DNA of 64,000 bases, from positions 1-64,000 of the forward strand of contig JAFXEB010000004.1 of the NCBI GenBank assembly GCA_017521025.1, in the 5' to 3' direction. Under the pieces are notes generated by a model. That model ran no database searches. It was not told where the DNA came from and saw only the letters and a list, made by a program, of their open reading frames with translations. The position numbers were made by a program, and so were the translations under genes. The first letter of the stretch is position 1. The number at the start of each line of letters is the position of its first letter. This stretch comes from Clostridia bacterium. GTDB taxonomy: Bacteria; Bacillota; Clostridia; Oscillospirales; CAG-382. This document shows, one piece after another, positions 17,915-25,906 of the stretch.

Positions 17915-18952
17915 TTATTTTATGCCTGTATTGACAGGCATTTTATTTACTATTTTAAACTTCTCTTTTGGAAAATATTGGTCAGGGGTAGCGCCACTGT
18001 ATTTTATGGAAGTAACATCAAAAAGTATAGTAATCTCATTCAAGTCACTTTTGCACAGTTTAACGCTGTTTTCATCCGAAGCGTAAGCAATATATGTAAC
18101 ATTAAACTGCTCGCTGTCGTTCTTTCCAAAGCTTTCACTTCGAGGATAGAAGAACATTTCCGTTTCGCCAAGCAAATTTCCGTTTTTATCAACAAAACGC
18201 ATAACCCCCTCAACCATGCTGATTTTGCCGCTGCCTTTGTTGGTAAGCGTAGCCTTATATACCGCTTCCACATAGGTGCCGTCGTTTGTATATTCCAGCT
18301 TTTCGGTTATAACCAAGGAAACATTATTGTCACTATAGGCAGAGGAGAGATATATGATTGTAGGCAATGCAAGCACCCAACAGGCAAGCAGCACGGTTGC
18401 CACCTTTTTGGGAGTCTTAAAAAACTTTTCTTTTCCATCTTCGGCTATTTTGTCATACAAGTGTTGACGGCAGTCTTCCCACAAAGCTTGTCTCTCATCG
18501 TCGTGAATCACACGATTTCTTTCAACAAAGAATTTAAACACACCGGTAAAGCCCAAAGAAACGGCTTTTAACCCGAATAATACTACAGCACCGCCGCTTT
18601 TGACCTCTCGCTTTTTCACATACACGGGCTTTTGTCCCGTTAACGGATTTTTTGGGCCGTAAGAATAGTCATATCTGTATATAGGCTCAGCCTTGTTCTC
18701 CCCGTTAAAATCTTTTCTTTTTTTAGAGGAGATATTAAGCCCGTAGTTCGTGGTGAACACCGAAATACATATATTGGCAAACAGCATAGCCAAAAAGCCC
18801 GGCATACCCACAAGCGCCATAATACTGCTGTTATATTTGCTGAACCAATACGCCCAACACCCCGCAGACACGAATACAACCCAGAAAATTATTTGCATAA
18901 CAACGGTATGTAAAAATACATATTTTACAGTTTGTCTCTTTTCTTCTTGCAT
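17915..18952 (-). CDS. Membrane protein of unknown function
   Basis: A 345-residue protein, not recognised. Two close membrane helices at the N-terminus (about residues 12-35 and 42-65) are followed by a charged cytoplasmic segment with 'YRYDYSYGPKNPLTGQKP'. A third hydrophobic segment lies near residue 125 and a fourth at about 190-210. The C-terminal domain (about 215-345) is probably external and has an Ig-like 'VEAVYKATLTNKGSGKISMV' pattern. The ATG with GGAAGG seven bases upstream is used; an in-frame TTG five codons earlier overlaps that ribosome site. It is transcribed divergently from an XRE regulator across an inverted-repeat operator. Confidence 0.72.
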   Translation of the reverse strand: MQEEKRQTVKYVFLHTVVMQIIFWVVFVSAGCWAYWFSKYNSSIMALVGMPGFLAMLFANICISVFTTNYGLNISSKKRKDFNGENKAEPIYRYDYSYGPKNPLTGQKPVYVKKREVKSGGAVVLFGLKAVSLGFTGVFKFFVERNRVIHDDERQALWEDCRQHLYDKIAEDGKEKFFKTPKKVATVLLACWVLALPTIIYLSSAYSDNNVSLVITEKLEYTNDGTYVEAVYKATLTNKGSGKISMVEGVMRFVDKNGNLLGETEMFFYPRSESFGKNDSEQFNVTYIAYASDENSVKLCKSDLNEITILFDVTSIKYSGATPDQYFPKEKFKIVNKMPVNTGIK

Positions 18953-18986
18953 AAAATATCCTTCCAAACTCTGATTTTTGAAATTC

Positions 18987-19036
18987 TATGGGCTATCTAT
19001 AGACCATATTGTATCATATATAGCCCATATTGTCAA
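18987..19036 (-). promoter_or_regulatory. Promoter with inverted-repeat operator between the membrane gene and the XRE regulator
   Basis: On the minus strand TTGACA (19031-19036) and TACAAT (19008-19013) are 17 bases apart. A 14-base inverted repeat (18987-19000 TATGGGCTATCTAT; 19016-19029 its complement with one mismatch) brackets the -10 and covers the spacer. This is the typical layout of a repressor site for the adjacent small XRE protein. A TATAAT at 19048-19053 could serve the divergent regulator gene. Confidence 0.75.
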
Positions 19037-19084
19037 GTATAAATATGTATAATCCACTCATAACATCATTTAAAGGAGTGCTTT

Positions 19085-19327
19085 ATGGATACTTATACTG
19101 CTGTTAAAATCAGGCTTTTGGAGTTGTGTGACAAAAACCGTATGTCTATACACAAATTAGCGCTTGTGTCTGCCGTTTCCCCCTCTACCATAAAAAACAT
19201 ATTGTACGGCAAAAGCAAAAATCCCGGCGTGGTTACGATAAAAATGCTTTGTGACGGGCTTGGAATAACCCTACAGGACTTTTTTGATGCGCCTGTTTTT
19301 TATCAGTTAGAGCAGGAGATAAAATAG
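19085..19327 (+). CDS. XRE-family helix-turn-helix regulator
   Basis: An 80-residue single-domain DNA-binding protein. It has the Cro/CI-type HTH 'MSIHKLALVSAVSPSTIKNI' and ends with 'VTIKMLCDGLGITLQDFF', the usual end of this domain. AAAGGAG lies just before the ATG. It diverges from the membrane-protein operon, and the inverted repeat between them is its likely binding site, so it probably represses or tunes that operon and perhaps itself. Confidence 0.88.
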   Translation: MDTYTAVKIRLLELCDKNRMSIHKLALVSAVSPSTIKNILYGKSKNPGVVTIKMLCDGLGITLQDFFDAPVFYQLEQEIK

Positions 19328-19330
19328 AAT

Positions 19331-19370
19331 CACCCCAAGAAATCTATCGATTTCTTGGGGACCCCGGCAA
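19331..19370 (-). repeat. GGGGACCCCG hairpin element, copy 1
   Basis: The plus-strand form is CACCCC, stem AAGAAATC, loop TATC, stem GATTTCTT, then GGGGACCCCGGCAA. It is a perfect 12-bp hairpin with the flank shared by the copies at 20813, 30684 and 41199-41360. It lies just downstream of the maturase terminator, in the maturase's sense (minus). Confidence 0.75.
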
Positions 19371-19371
19371 C

Positions 19372-19401
19372 AAAAAAATCCACCATTCGGTGGATTTTTT
19401 G
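19372..19401 (-). terminator. Terminator of the SCIFF maturase gene
   Basis: Stem AAAAAATCCACC/GGTGGATTTTTT with T-run, 16 bases after the minus-strand stop codon. Confidence 0.85.
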
Positions 19402-19416
19402 TACCTTGTGTAATTA

Positions 19417-20787
19417 TTATTTTACTGTTTCCGCAATTTTTACGGCGATGGCGCACTCTATCCTCTTACGGAAGAGGTCGCAGCCGTAGCTGTAGGTACC
19501 CTTGATGTCGCCCGTTGCATGATAGGCGTTGGCTGCACAGCCGCCGGAACAGTAAAGCTTTGCCCAGCAATCCTCGCACTCGGGGCGTGAATAGGCGTTG
19601 CAGGTGGCAAACCTGTCTCTGAGAGCGGTATTGGTAACGCCCTCCCAGATGTTACCCATACTGTATTCCTCGTCACCCACAAACTGGTGGCAGGGGAACA
19701 GCTCGCCCCAAGGAGTAACGGCAAGATACTCCGTACCGGAGCCACAGCCTGCCACACGCTTGTATATGCAGGGACCGCCTGTGAGGTTTATCATATAGTG
19801 ATAGAAAGTAAAGCCCTTACCCTCCTTATTTCTCCTTATCATCTCCCACGCCAGCTTCTCATACTGGTCATAGAGTACGCCCTTATCCTCTTCGGTGAGA
19901 GCGCAGGGGTCATCGGGAGCGACTACAACAGGTTCCATACTCAGCTTGTCAAAACCAAGGTCAGCCATATGCAATATATCACTTAAAAAGTCTACGTTGT
20001 GGTGGGTGTAGGTGCCCCTTACATAGTACTCCTTGTCCCCTCTCTGCTCCACAAAGCGCTTAAAACGGGGAACTATGGTGTCGTAGCTACCTCTTCCGAG
20101 ATAGTCCTTGCGGAAGCGGTCATTGGTCTCTTTCCTGCCGTCAAGGCTGAGCACCACGTTATGCATCTCCTTGTTGCAGAACTCGGTTACCTCATCGTCA
20201 AGCAGTACGCCGTTGGTGGTAAGGGTAAAGCGTATGTTTTTGCCGTGCTCCTTCTCCCTCTCCCTGCCGTAGGCTACCAGCGCCTTTACCACGTCCCAGT
20301 TCATAAGGGGCTCGCCGCCGAAAAAGTCCACGTCCAGATTAACGTGGCTGCCTGAACTCTCTATAAGAAAATCAATAGCACGCTTGCCCGTCTCAAGACT
20401 CATCACCGCCCTGTCGCCCTTGTACTTACCCTGACCTGCGAAGCAATATGCGCAGTTAAGGTTACAGGTATGGGCAACGTGCAGACATAGCGCCTTTATA
20501 AAATAGTTATTACGTCTGTAGCTTTTGGCGATATCGGCAAAGGCATCCTTAGTGAAAAGCTTGCCTGCCTTACAAAGAGCGTCGATATCCTCAAGACACT
20601 CTGCCACGTCTGCTGCAGTAACGCCATCGGCGCCGTAGCGGGCAACTATATCTGCGGTAATGTCCTCGGGGCTTTTCTCCCCGTACATACCGATTATATC
20701 ATAAGTAGGCTCATCCACCAGATGTATAGAACCGCTGAACACGTCCAGCACCACATTGTAGCCAAAAAGCTTAAAGCGGTGTATCAT
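19417..20787 (-). CDS. SCIFF peptide thioether maturase (radical SAM/SPASM)
   Basis: A 456-residue radical-SAM enzyme. The start is the ATG six bases after CGGAGG; an upstream in-frame start overlaps this ribosome site. An N-terminal RiPP-recognition-like region (about 1-90) precedes the radical-SAM motif CNLNCAYC (Cys108, Cys112, Cys115) that binds the 4Fe-4S cluster and AdoMet. The C-terminal SPASM region has 'CNAYSRPECEDCWAKLYCSG' with further cysteines for auxiliary clusters. It follows the SCIFF peptide gene, its known substrate in Clostridia, and would form a Cys-to-Thr thioether bridge in that peptide. A terminator and a hairpin element lie between the two genes, so the enzyme is probably made at lower levels by read-through. 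Confidence 0.93.
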   Translation of the reverse strand: MIHRFKLFGYNVVLDVFSGSIHLVDEPTYDIIGMYGEKSPEDITADIVARYGADGVTAADVAECLEDIDALCKAGKLFTKDAFADIAKSYRRNNYFIKALCLHVAHTCNLNCAYCFAGQGKYKGDRAVMSLETGKRAIDFLIESSGSHVNLDVDFFGGEPLMNWDVVKALVAYGREREKEHGKNIRFTLTTNGVLLDDEVTEFCNKEMHNVVLSLDGRKETNDRFRKDYLGRGSYDTIVPRFKRFVEQRGDKEYYVRGTYTHHNVDFLSDILHMADLGFDKLSMEPVVVAPDDPCALTEEDKGVLYDQYEKLAWEMIRRNKEGKGFTFYHYMINLTGGPCIYKRVAGCGSGTEYLAVTPWGELFPCHQFVGDEEYSMGNIWEGVTNTALRDRFATCNAYSRPECEDCWAKLYCSGGCAANAYHATGDIKGTYSYGCDLFRKRIECAIAVKIAETVK

Positions 20788-20812
20788 AACATACCTCCGA
20801 ATATACACAAAT

Positions 20813-20852
20813 CACCCCAAGAAGTCGTCAGACCTCTTGGGGACCCCGACAA
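20813..20852 (-). repeat. GGGGACCCCG hairpin element, copy 2
   Basis: CACCCC, stem AAGAAGTC, loop GTCA, stem GACCTCTT, then GGGGACCCCGACAA. The stem has one mismatch. It lies between the SCIFF terminator and the ribosome site of the maturase and is read in the same sense as both genes. Confidence 0.75.
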
Positions 20853-20882
20853 AAAAGGGCTTTTTCAACAAGCCCTTTTTTC
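20851..20882 (-). terminator. Terminator between SCIFF peptide and maturase genes
   Basis: Stem AAAAAAGGGCTT/AAGCCCTTTTTT with a 7-base loop and a T-run on the minus strand, 17 bases past the peptide's stop. No clear promoter is visible between it and the maturase start. Confidence 0.8.
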
Positions 20883-20898
20883 TATTTGTTTTGCCTGA

Positions 20899-21045
20899 TT
20901 ATTTGCCCTGCTTTTCGCAGCTCTGATTAGCAACGCCGCAAGAGGTCTTGCAAGCGGACTGGCAAGAGGTCTGGCACTCGCCACAGCCGCCGTTCTTAAC
21001 GGACTTGTTAAGGTCACGAGTCTCGAGAGTAACTATCTTCTTCAT
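20899..21045 (-). CDS. scfA: SCIFF ribosomally synthesised peptide (six Cys)
   Basis: A 48-residue precursor of the 'six cysteines in forty-five' family. The conserved leader MKKIVTLETRDLNKSVKNGG is followed by a core with six cysteines at positions 21, 24, 28, 32, 36 and 43, including the CQTSCQSACKTSC pattern with a Thr as the likely thioether acceptor. AAAGGAG precedes the ATG, and a near-consensus promoter lies 42 bases upstream. The maturase follows on the same strand. The peptide is nearly universal in Clostridia, and its function is unknown. Confidence 0.95.
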   Translation of the reverse strand: MKKIVTLETRDLNKSVKNGGCGECQTSCQSACKTSCGVANQSCEKQGK

Positions 21046-21086
21046 CACAAAAGCTCCTTTATTAATAAAATTATCTACTGTATATG

Positions 21087-21115
21087 AGTATACTACAAAA
21101 CTTGCGCCGTGTCAA
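21087..21115 (-). promoter_or_regulatory. Strong promoter of the SCIFF peptide gene
   Basis: On the minus strand TTGACA (21110-21115) and TATACT (21087-21092) are separated by 17 bases. The -35 lies immediately past the stop codon of the upstream glycosyltransferase gene. Confidence 0.82.
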
Positions 21116-21120
21116 CAGTT

Positions 21121-21849
21121 TTATTTACCTGCTTTTTTGCCTTTAAGCCGTGTATACAGCTTTTCGCCCACAATGCGCCTTACAAGCTTTTTTATCTTAC
21201 CTATCCTGCGGTGGCGGCGGTTTATGCGCTGAAACTTCTTTGGAAGCCATGTGGCGGTGAAGTAATGAGTGGCGTACTTGTTATCGCTCTTGCCGTCCTG
21301 ACAGAAATAGATGCTTGGATACACGGCAAAGCCCTCTATCTCCTGATAGCTGTTGTTCACCTTAAGTCCTCTTGCCAAAAGCCGCTCTGTCATAGCCTTG
21401 GTGTTGGGTGTCCAGTCGATGCCGCCGGGTTGGCTTGGGTCAAGGAATGACCTGCCGTCGTAATAGCTGAGCATATAGCCGATAAGTCCATTCCCCTTTT
21501 CCGCACCCACGGTACCGAGAGCAACCACGCTGTCGCTTTCAAAGCAGGTAAAGCCACTGTGCCCGAGGAATGGGTCGAGAGACTTAAAAAGCTCGCTGTC
21601 GGTATCCATATATATGCCGCCGTGGTGATACAGTATGTACAGCCTCGCATAGTCGGCGGCAAATGCGTATTTCTTTTTCTCGTACGCCTCACGGCAATAT
21701 TGGTTCACGTTTACGTCAAAATTCTTCTCGTTCCACTCTATTATCTTGTAATCCGGCAGCTTTTTGCGCCAGCTTTTTATGCAATGCTTTATAAGGCGTG
21801 ACTTTTTGCCGCCGCCAAACCATACGTAATGTATTACCTTTGGTATCAT
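21121..21849 (-). CDS. Glycosyltransferase with DXD sugar-binding motif
   Basis: A 242-residue enzyme of the Gly_transf_sug/Och1-like type. It starts with the family's IPKVIHYVWFGG and has YMDTDSE, the DXD motif that binds the nucleotide sugar through a metal ion. 'FAADYARLYILYHHGGIYMD' is the strongly conserved block before it. A basic C-terminus may touch the membrane. It probably adds a hexose to capsule, wall polymer or glycolipid. It lies 11 bases after the decarboxylase-like gene on the same strand and may be co-transcribed with it. Confidence 0.87.
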   Translation of the reverse strand: MIPKVIHYVWFGGGKKSRLIKHCIKSWRKKLPDYKIIEWNEKNFDVNVNQYCREAYEKKKYAFAADYARLYILYHHGGIYMDTDSELFKSLDPFLGHSGFTCFESDSVVALGTVGAEKGNGLIGYMLSYYDGRSFLDPSQPGGIDWTPNTKAMTERLLARGLKVNNSYQEIEGFAVYPSIYFCQDGKSDNKYATHYFTATWLPKKFQRINRRHRRIGKIKKLVRRIVGEKLYTRLKGKKAGK

Positions 21850-21860
21850 GATACATCCCC

Positions 21861-23213
21861 CTATTTCACTACAGCCACAAGAGGCAGTGCGCCTCTGTCG
21901 CTGTGAAGTCCCTTGATGTCCAAAGCCGCAAGCCTTGCATCTACAGGCTGACCCGGGATAAGCAGTGGGATACCGGGAGGATACGCCCAGACATACTCCG
22001 CCCCTATCCTGCCTGCCGCACCGCTTAGCGGTACAAGCTCAAAGTCAGCTTTTACGGCTGTCTCTATGTCCATAACAAGCTCGCCCTCACAGCAAGGATA
22101 ACGAAGCGGAGCCTCGGCATTATCGCCAAGCTCGGCATCCGCCGCCTTCAGCGCCGCCCCAAGCAGCTCAAAGCCCTCACGCCTGTCGCCAAGCCCCGTC
22201 ATAGCCAGAACAAAGCTGTGGGTGGCGTACTCGGTCTCTATCCCACGGCTACGCAAGAAAGCGGCAAGCTCTATCCCGTACTTTCCCCGTATCACAAGCT
22301 TTGATATGTCACGGTCTGCGGTCTCAGCCAGCAGGCTGATATGCTCAAGGTCGGCTGTTGTCCCATACAGCTCCTTTATTAGCCCGTACCAGCTTTCAAA
22401 CCCCTCCTGCTCCTCTGCCAAGGCTATTGCCTGCTCTGCCGACGCCATCAGCAGATATGAGGGGCTGGAGGTCTGAAACACGGCAAGGGCGTGCTCAAGG
22501 GCGTGCCTTTCTACCCTGCCACCCTTCAGGTGGAGTATCGCTGTTTGCGTAAGGGCAGGCAGAGTCTTGTGCAGGCTCTGTACGGACAGGTCTGCCCCTG
22601 CCATGACCGCACCGCCCCTGAAACGGGGGGACAGCTCAAGGTGGGCACCGTGCGCCTCATCCACCACAAGGACAAGTCCCTTACCGTGGCACAGCTCGCT
22701 TATCCCACGGATATCGGAGAGATACCCCTCGTAGGTAGGGCTGGTCATAATGAGGCAGACGGCGTCGCCGTGGGCGGCTATCGCCTCGGCAACGGTACAG
22801 ACGTCAAGCCTGCCGTAAACCCCAAGCTCCTCCACATACTCGGGCATAAGAAAAACGGGGCGCAGTCCCAAAAGCTCTATACCGTGGTACACGCTCTTGT
22901 GGCAGTTGCGACCGACAAGCACCTTGTCGCCCCTGCGGGTCACCGCAGACAGCGCCGCAAGGATGCCGCCCGTACTGCCGTTGACAAGCAGATAGCTTCT
23001 ATCACTGCCCCACAGCGCCGCACCACGCTCCATAACCGAAAGCAATACGCCCTCGGCACCGTGCAGGTTGTCGGCGCCCTCTATCTCGGTAATATCAAGT
23101 CCCGAGCCAAGAAGCGAAAGTGAGCCGCAGTCGGGGTTGCGCTTATGACCCGGCATATGAAAGGGATAGCGTTTATTATTCTGTAAATAGTCAAGCAAGG
23201 GTCTGTTTTTCAT
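21861..23213 (-). CDS. Orn/Lys/Arg decarboxylase family PLP enzyme
   Basis: A 450-residue fold-type-I PLP enzyme that starts MKNRPLLDYL, with an AAAGGCG ribosome site upstream. Family marks: PFHMPGHKRN near the N-terminus, SPTYEGYLSDI, VDEAHGAHLELSP and SLHKTLPALTQTA, where Lys216 should hold the cofactor. It is much shorter than the inducible E. coli-type decarboxylases and matches the small SpeA/YaaO-like Gram-positive class that decarboxylates arginine or lysine for polyamine synthesis. Which amino acid is used cannot be told from the sequence. It follows the ispH/S1 gene's terminator. Confidence 0.87.
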   Translation of the reverse strand: MKNRPLLDYLQNNKRYPFHMPGHKRNPDCGSLSLLGSGLDITEIEGADNLHGAEGVLLSVMERGAALWGSDRSYLLVNGSTGGILAALSAVTRRGDKVLVGRNCHKSVYHGIELLGLRPVFLMPEYVEELGVYGRLDVCTVAEAIAAHGDAVCLIMTSPTYEGYLSDIRGISELCHGKGLVLVVDEAHGAHLELSPRFRGGAVMAGADLSVQSLHKTLPALTQTAILHLKGGRVERHALEHALAVFQTSSPSYLLMASAEQAIALAEEQEGFESWYGLIKELYGTTADLEHISLLAETADRDISKLVIRGKYGIELAAFLRSRGIETEYATHSFVLAMTGLGDRREGFELLGAALKAADAELGDNAEAPLRYPCCEGELVMDIETAVKADFELVPLSGAAGRIGAEYVWAYPPGIPLLIPGQPVDARLAALDIKGLHSDRGALPLVAVVK

Positions 23214-23234
23214 AAATAATACGCCTTTAATACC

Positions 23235-23271
23235 AAAAGCGCTGTTGCGCCCCGAGCAGGGGTGCAACAGC
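23235..23271 (-). terminator. Terminator of the cmk-plsC-ispH/S1 operon
   Basis: Long stem GCTGTTGC/GCAACAGC with an inner CCCC/GGGG helix and four T on the minus strand, just after the ispH/S1 stop. Confidence 0.8.
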
Positions 23272-23295
23272 CGCCTTCTTTAATATACGGTTTAA

Positions 23296-25332
23296 TTACT
23301 CGGAAACAGTCTCGTCAGCAACGGGAGCCTCTTCAACACCTGCGTTAGCCTCTTCAACTATCTCAAAGCCCTCACCAAGCTCTTCAGCAGGGAGGAGTGC
23401 ACGACGGGAAAGGCTGATTCTCTTTCTCTCCTCGTCAACAGCGATGATCTTAACCTCTACCTCGTCACCAACAGCTACTACGGAAGCAGGAGCAGCAACG
23501 GGCTTAGCGGCGAGCTGAGAGTTGTGGATAAGACCGTCAACACCGGGGATGATCTCAGCGAATGCGCCGAAGGGCATAAGGCTTACTACCTTAACCTTTA
23601 TGTCGTCGCCAACCTTGTAGTTAGCAACAAAGATGTTCCAAGGATTGTTCTCCTCGGTCTTATAGCCGAGAGAGATGCGCTTCTTCTCAACGTTTATAGC
23701 CTTAACGTAAACATCGATCTTATCGCCAACCTTGAGAACCTCAGAGGGATCCTTGGGTCTGCCCCAGAACAGCTCGGTGATGTGAACCATACCATCAACG
23801 GGACCGAGGTTAACGAATGCGCCGAAGGAAGTGAGGGAGCGAACAACGCCCGTAAACTTCTGACCAACCTCTACGGTTGCATAGAACTCTTCAACAGCCT
23901 TCTTACGCTCGCTTCTCTGAGCAAGCTTGATAGAGCCGACAGCACGCTTGCGCTGGTCGTTGATCTCAATGATCTTGAAGGAAACCTTCTTACCCTTGAG
24001 ACCGTCAAGAGGCTCGTCCTTGGGAACGCCGGTCTGGGAAGCGGGAACAAATACTCTTACGTTGTTGCAAGTAATAACTACGCCGCCCTTAACGATCTCC
24101 TTAACGGTGCCCTCGAGGATAGCGTGCTCGCTCTCAGCCTCAACGATGGTGCCCCAGTTCTTAGAAGAGTCAAGACGCTTCTTGGAAAGGTGTACAACGC
24201 CCTCAGCATCGTTGAACTTGATGGGAACTACTTCGATCTCGTCGCCAACCTTGAACATTTCGCAAAGGTCAACGCCACTGTCCTCGGTGATCTCGTCATA
24301 CGGGAGAATGCCGGTGTGCTTCGTCCCGAGGTCGACGTGGATTTCGGCGGGAGTTACGGCAGAGATAATGCCGATTACCCTTTCTCCTGTATGTAAAGTT
24401 TTGAAGCTCTGGTCAAGCATCTCCTGAAAAGAAAGCTCGCCCTTGTCTTCGCCATTGTTTTGAATGATGTCTGCCATTTGTTCTGTTACCTCCTGAATTA
24501 TACTGGGCGGGGTCGATGCCCCGGCAGTTATTGCAATAGTTTTAAGTGTGGGGATAATACCCCTGAGCACGGAAAGCTCTGCCCCCGTCTCGATGTGCAG
24601 GGTGCGGGTACGGCTTGCGGCGATCTCCGCAAGCTTACAAGTGTTGGAGCTGTTCCTGCCGCCAACTACCACTACAAGGTCGCTCTCCTCTGCGAGGGCA
24701 AGCGCCTCCTCCTGCCTTTTTTCAGTTACACTGCATATTGTATCAAAAAATTTTGCGTTTGTATATAGTTTTTTGATATTTTTTTGACTTTTTTTCCACT
24801 CGGGTAATGAAAAAGTCGTCTGCGCTACCATAACAAAGCCGCTTTCGGCAAATTTTTTGCCCTCGCCGCTCTCAAGATACGCCAAAAGCTCCTCCGCAGA
24901 GGAAGCAACAGCCGTCTCACCGTGAGCAAAGGAGCGTATCCCCTGCACCTCGGGATGAACGGGGTCACCCATTATGACAAGCGGCATACCGCAAGCCGTC
25001 TCCCTGTCCGCTATCCCGTGTATCTTCTTGACAAAGGGGCAGGTAGCATCAAGCACCGACAGCCCTGCGGCGCACAGCCTCTCCATATCCGACCTTGGGA
25101 TACCGTGGGTGCGTACAACCACCCGTGTCCCCTCGGGCAGAGACAGTGCCTGCTCCACCGTTATGGCGTGCACGCCCTTCTCCTCAAGGCTGTGTATATA
25201 TCTCTTGTTATGTATCAGCTCGCCTATGGTGTATACGGGGGAGACCCTTGCCGCCTCCTCCTCGATAAGCTTTGCGGCACGGCTTACTCCAAAGCAAAAG
25301 CCCGCACTGCTTGCAAGTCTTACCTCAACCAT
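23296..25332 (-). CDS. ispH: IspH-ribosomal protein S1 fusion
   Basis: A 678-residue two-part protein. Residues 1-285 are 4-hydroxy-3-methylbut-2-enyl diphosphate reductase, the last step of the MEP isoprenoid route; the three iron-sulfur cysteines are Cys13 (AGFCFG), Cys98 (DATCPF) and Cys200 (DTICSV). Residues 315-645 are four S1 RNA-binding domains like those of ribosomal protein S1, with 'SFGAFVNLGPVDGMVHITEL' as the best example. A Glu/Val-rich tail ends the protein. This fusion is known in Clostridia. Its start overlaps the plsC stop, and it is the last gene of cmk-plsC-ispH/S1. The S1 part may serve translation independently of the reductase. Confidence 0.95.
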   Translation of the reverse strand: MVEVRLASSAGFCFGVSRAAKLIEEEAARVSPVYTIGELIHNKRYIHSLEEKGVHAITVEQALSLPEGTRVVVRTHGIPRSDMERLCAAGLSVLDATCPFVKKIHGIADRETACGMPLVIMGDPVHPEVQGIRSFAHGETAVASSAEELLAYLESGEGKKFAESGFVMVAQTTFSLPEWKKSQKNIKKLYTNAKFFDTICSVTEKRQEEALALAEESDLVVVVGGRNSSNTCKLAEIAASRTRTLHIETGAELSVLRGIIPTLKTIAITAGASTPPSIIQEVTEQMADIIQNNGEDKGELSFQEMLDQSFKTLHTGERVIGIISAVTPAEIHVDLGTKHTGILPYDEITEDSGVDLCEMFKVGDEIEVVPIKFNDAEGVVHLSKKRLDSSKNWGTIVEAESEHAILEGTVKEIVKGGVVITCNNVRVFVPASQTGVPKDEPLDGLKGKKVSFKIIEINDQRKRAVGSIKLAQRSERKKAVEEFYATVEVGQKFTGVVRSLTSFGAFVNLGPVDGMVHITELFWGRPKDPSEVLKVGDKIDVYVKAINVEKKRISLGYKTEENNPWNIFVANYKVGDDIKVKVVSLMPFGAFAEIIPGVDGLIHNSQLAAKPVAAPASVVAVGDEVEVKIIAVDEERKRISLSRRALLPAEELGEGFEIVEEANAGVEEAPVADETVSE

Positions 25333-25906
25333 TATCTATCATCTCGCAAACTTTACCGAATATGTATCTGGACTGTGCCGCCCTGTCGCCCACGGAGGCA
25401 AGCTCCTCCACGGGAATAAAGTCACCTACCACCACACGGGTACGGCGGAACAGCTTAGGTCTGCCCTTTTTGTATATCAAAGCCACGGGGAGCGCACCCG
25501 TCTTGCCCAGCGCACATATCATAGCGATACCGTCCAGCGCCTGCTCTGCCCTTGCCTGACCCTCTACACGGGTGCCCTGGGGGAATATGCCCACAGAGGT
25601 ACCCTCCTTAAGGCTGCCAACGCACTGACGGATCGCCCCAAGGTCTGCCTGCTCACGGTTTACGTAAACTACCTCAAGCTGTCTCAGCACAAAGCCGAGA
25701 GCGCCCTTATTAAGCTCGCTCTTAGCCATAAAGCGCACAGGCGTTTTAAAAGCGCAAGCCAATATCACGGGGTCCGCAAGAGAAACGTGATTGGCACACA
25801 AAACAAACGGAATATCGGGTATTTTCTCTTTATTCTCTAACTTATACCTTAAAAAAAACTTAACAAACGGCAAAGCAAATGCACGTATGACCTTATATCT
25901 TCGCAT
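25325..25906 (-). CDS. plsC: 1-acyl-sn-glycerol-3-phosphate acyltransferase
   Basis: A 193-residue membrane-associated acyltransferase that makes phosphatidic acid from lysophosphatidic acid. The catalytic block is NHVSLADP (HX4D), and the glycerophosphate-binding block is FPQGTRVEG. A short hydrophobic N-terminus may anchor it. It overlaps cmk upstream by 14 bases and ispH/S1 downstream by 8 bases, a common operon order in Clostridia. Confidence 0.9.
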   Translation of the reverse strand: MRRYKVIRAFALPFVKFFLRYKLENKEKIPDIPFVLCANHVSLADPVILACAFKTPVRFMAKSELNKGALGFVLRQLEVVYVNREQADLGAIRQCVGSLKEGTSVGIFPQGTRVEGQARAEQALDGIAMICALGKTGALPVALIYKKGRPKLFRRTRVVVGDFIPVEELASVGDRAAQSRYIFGKVCEMIDNG

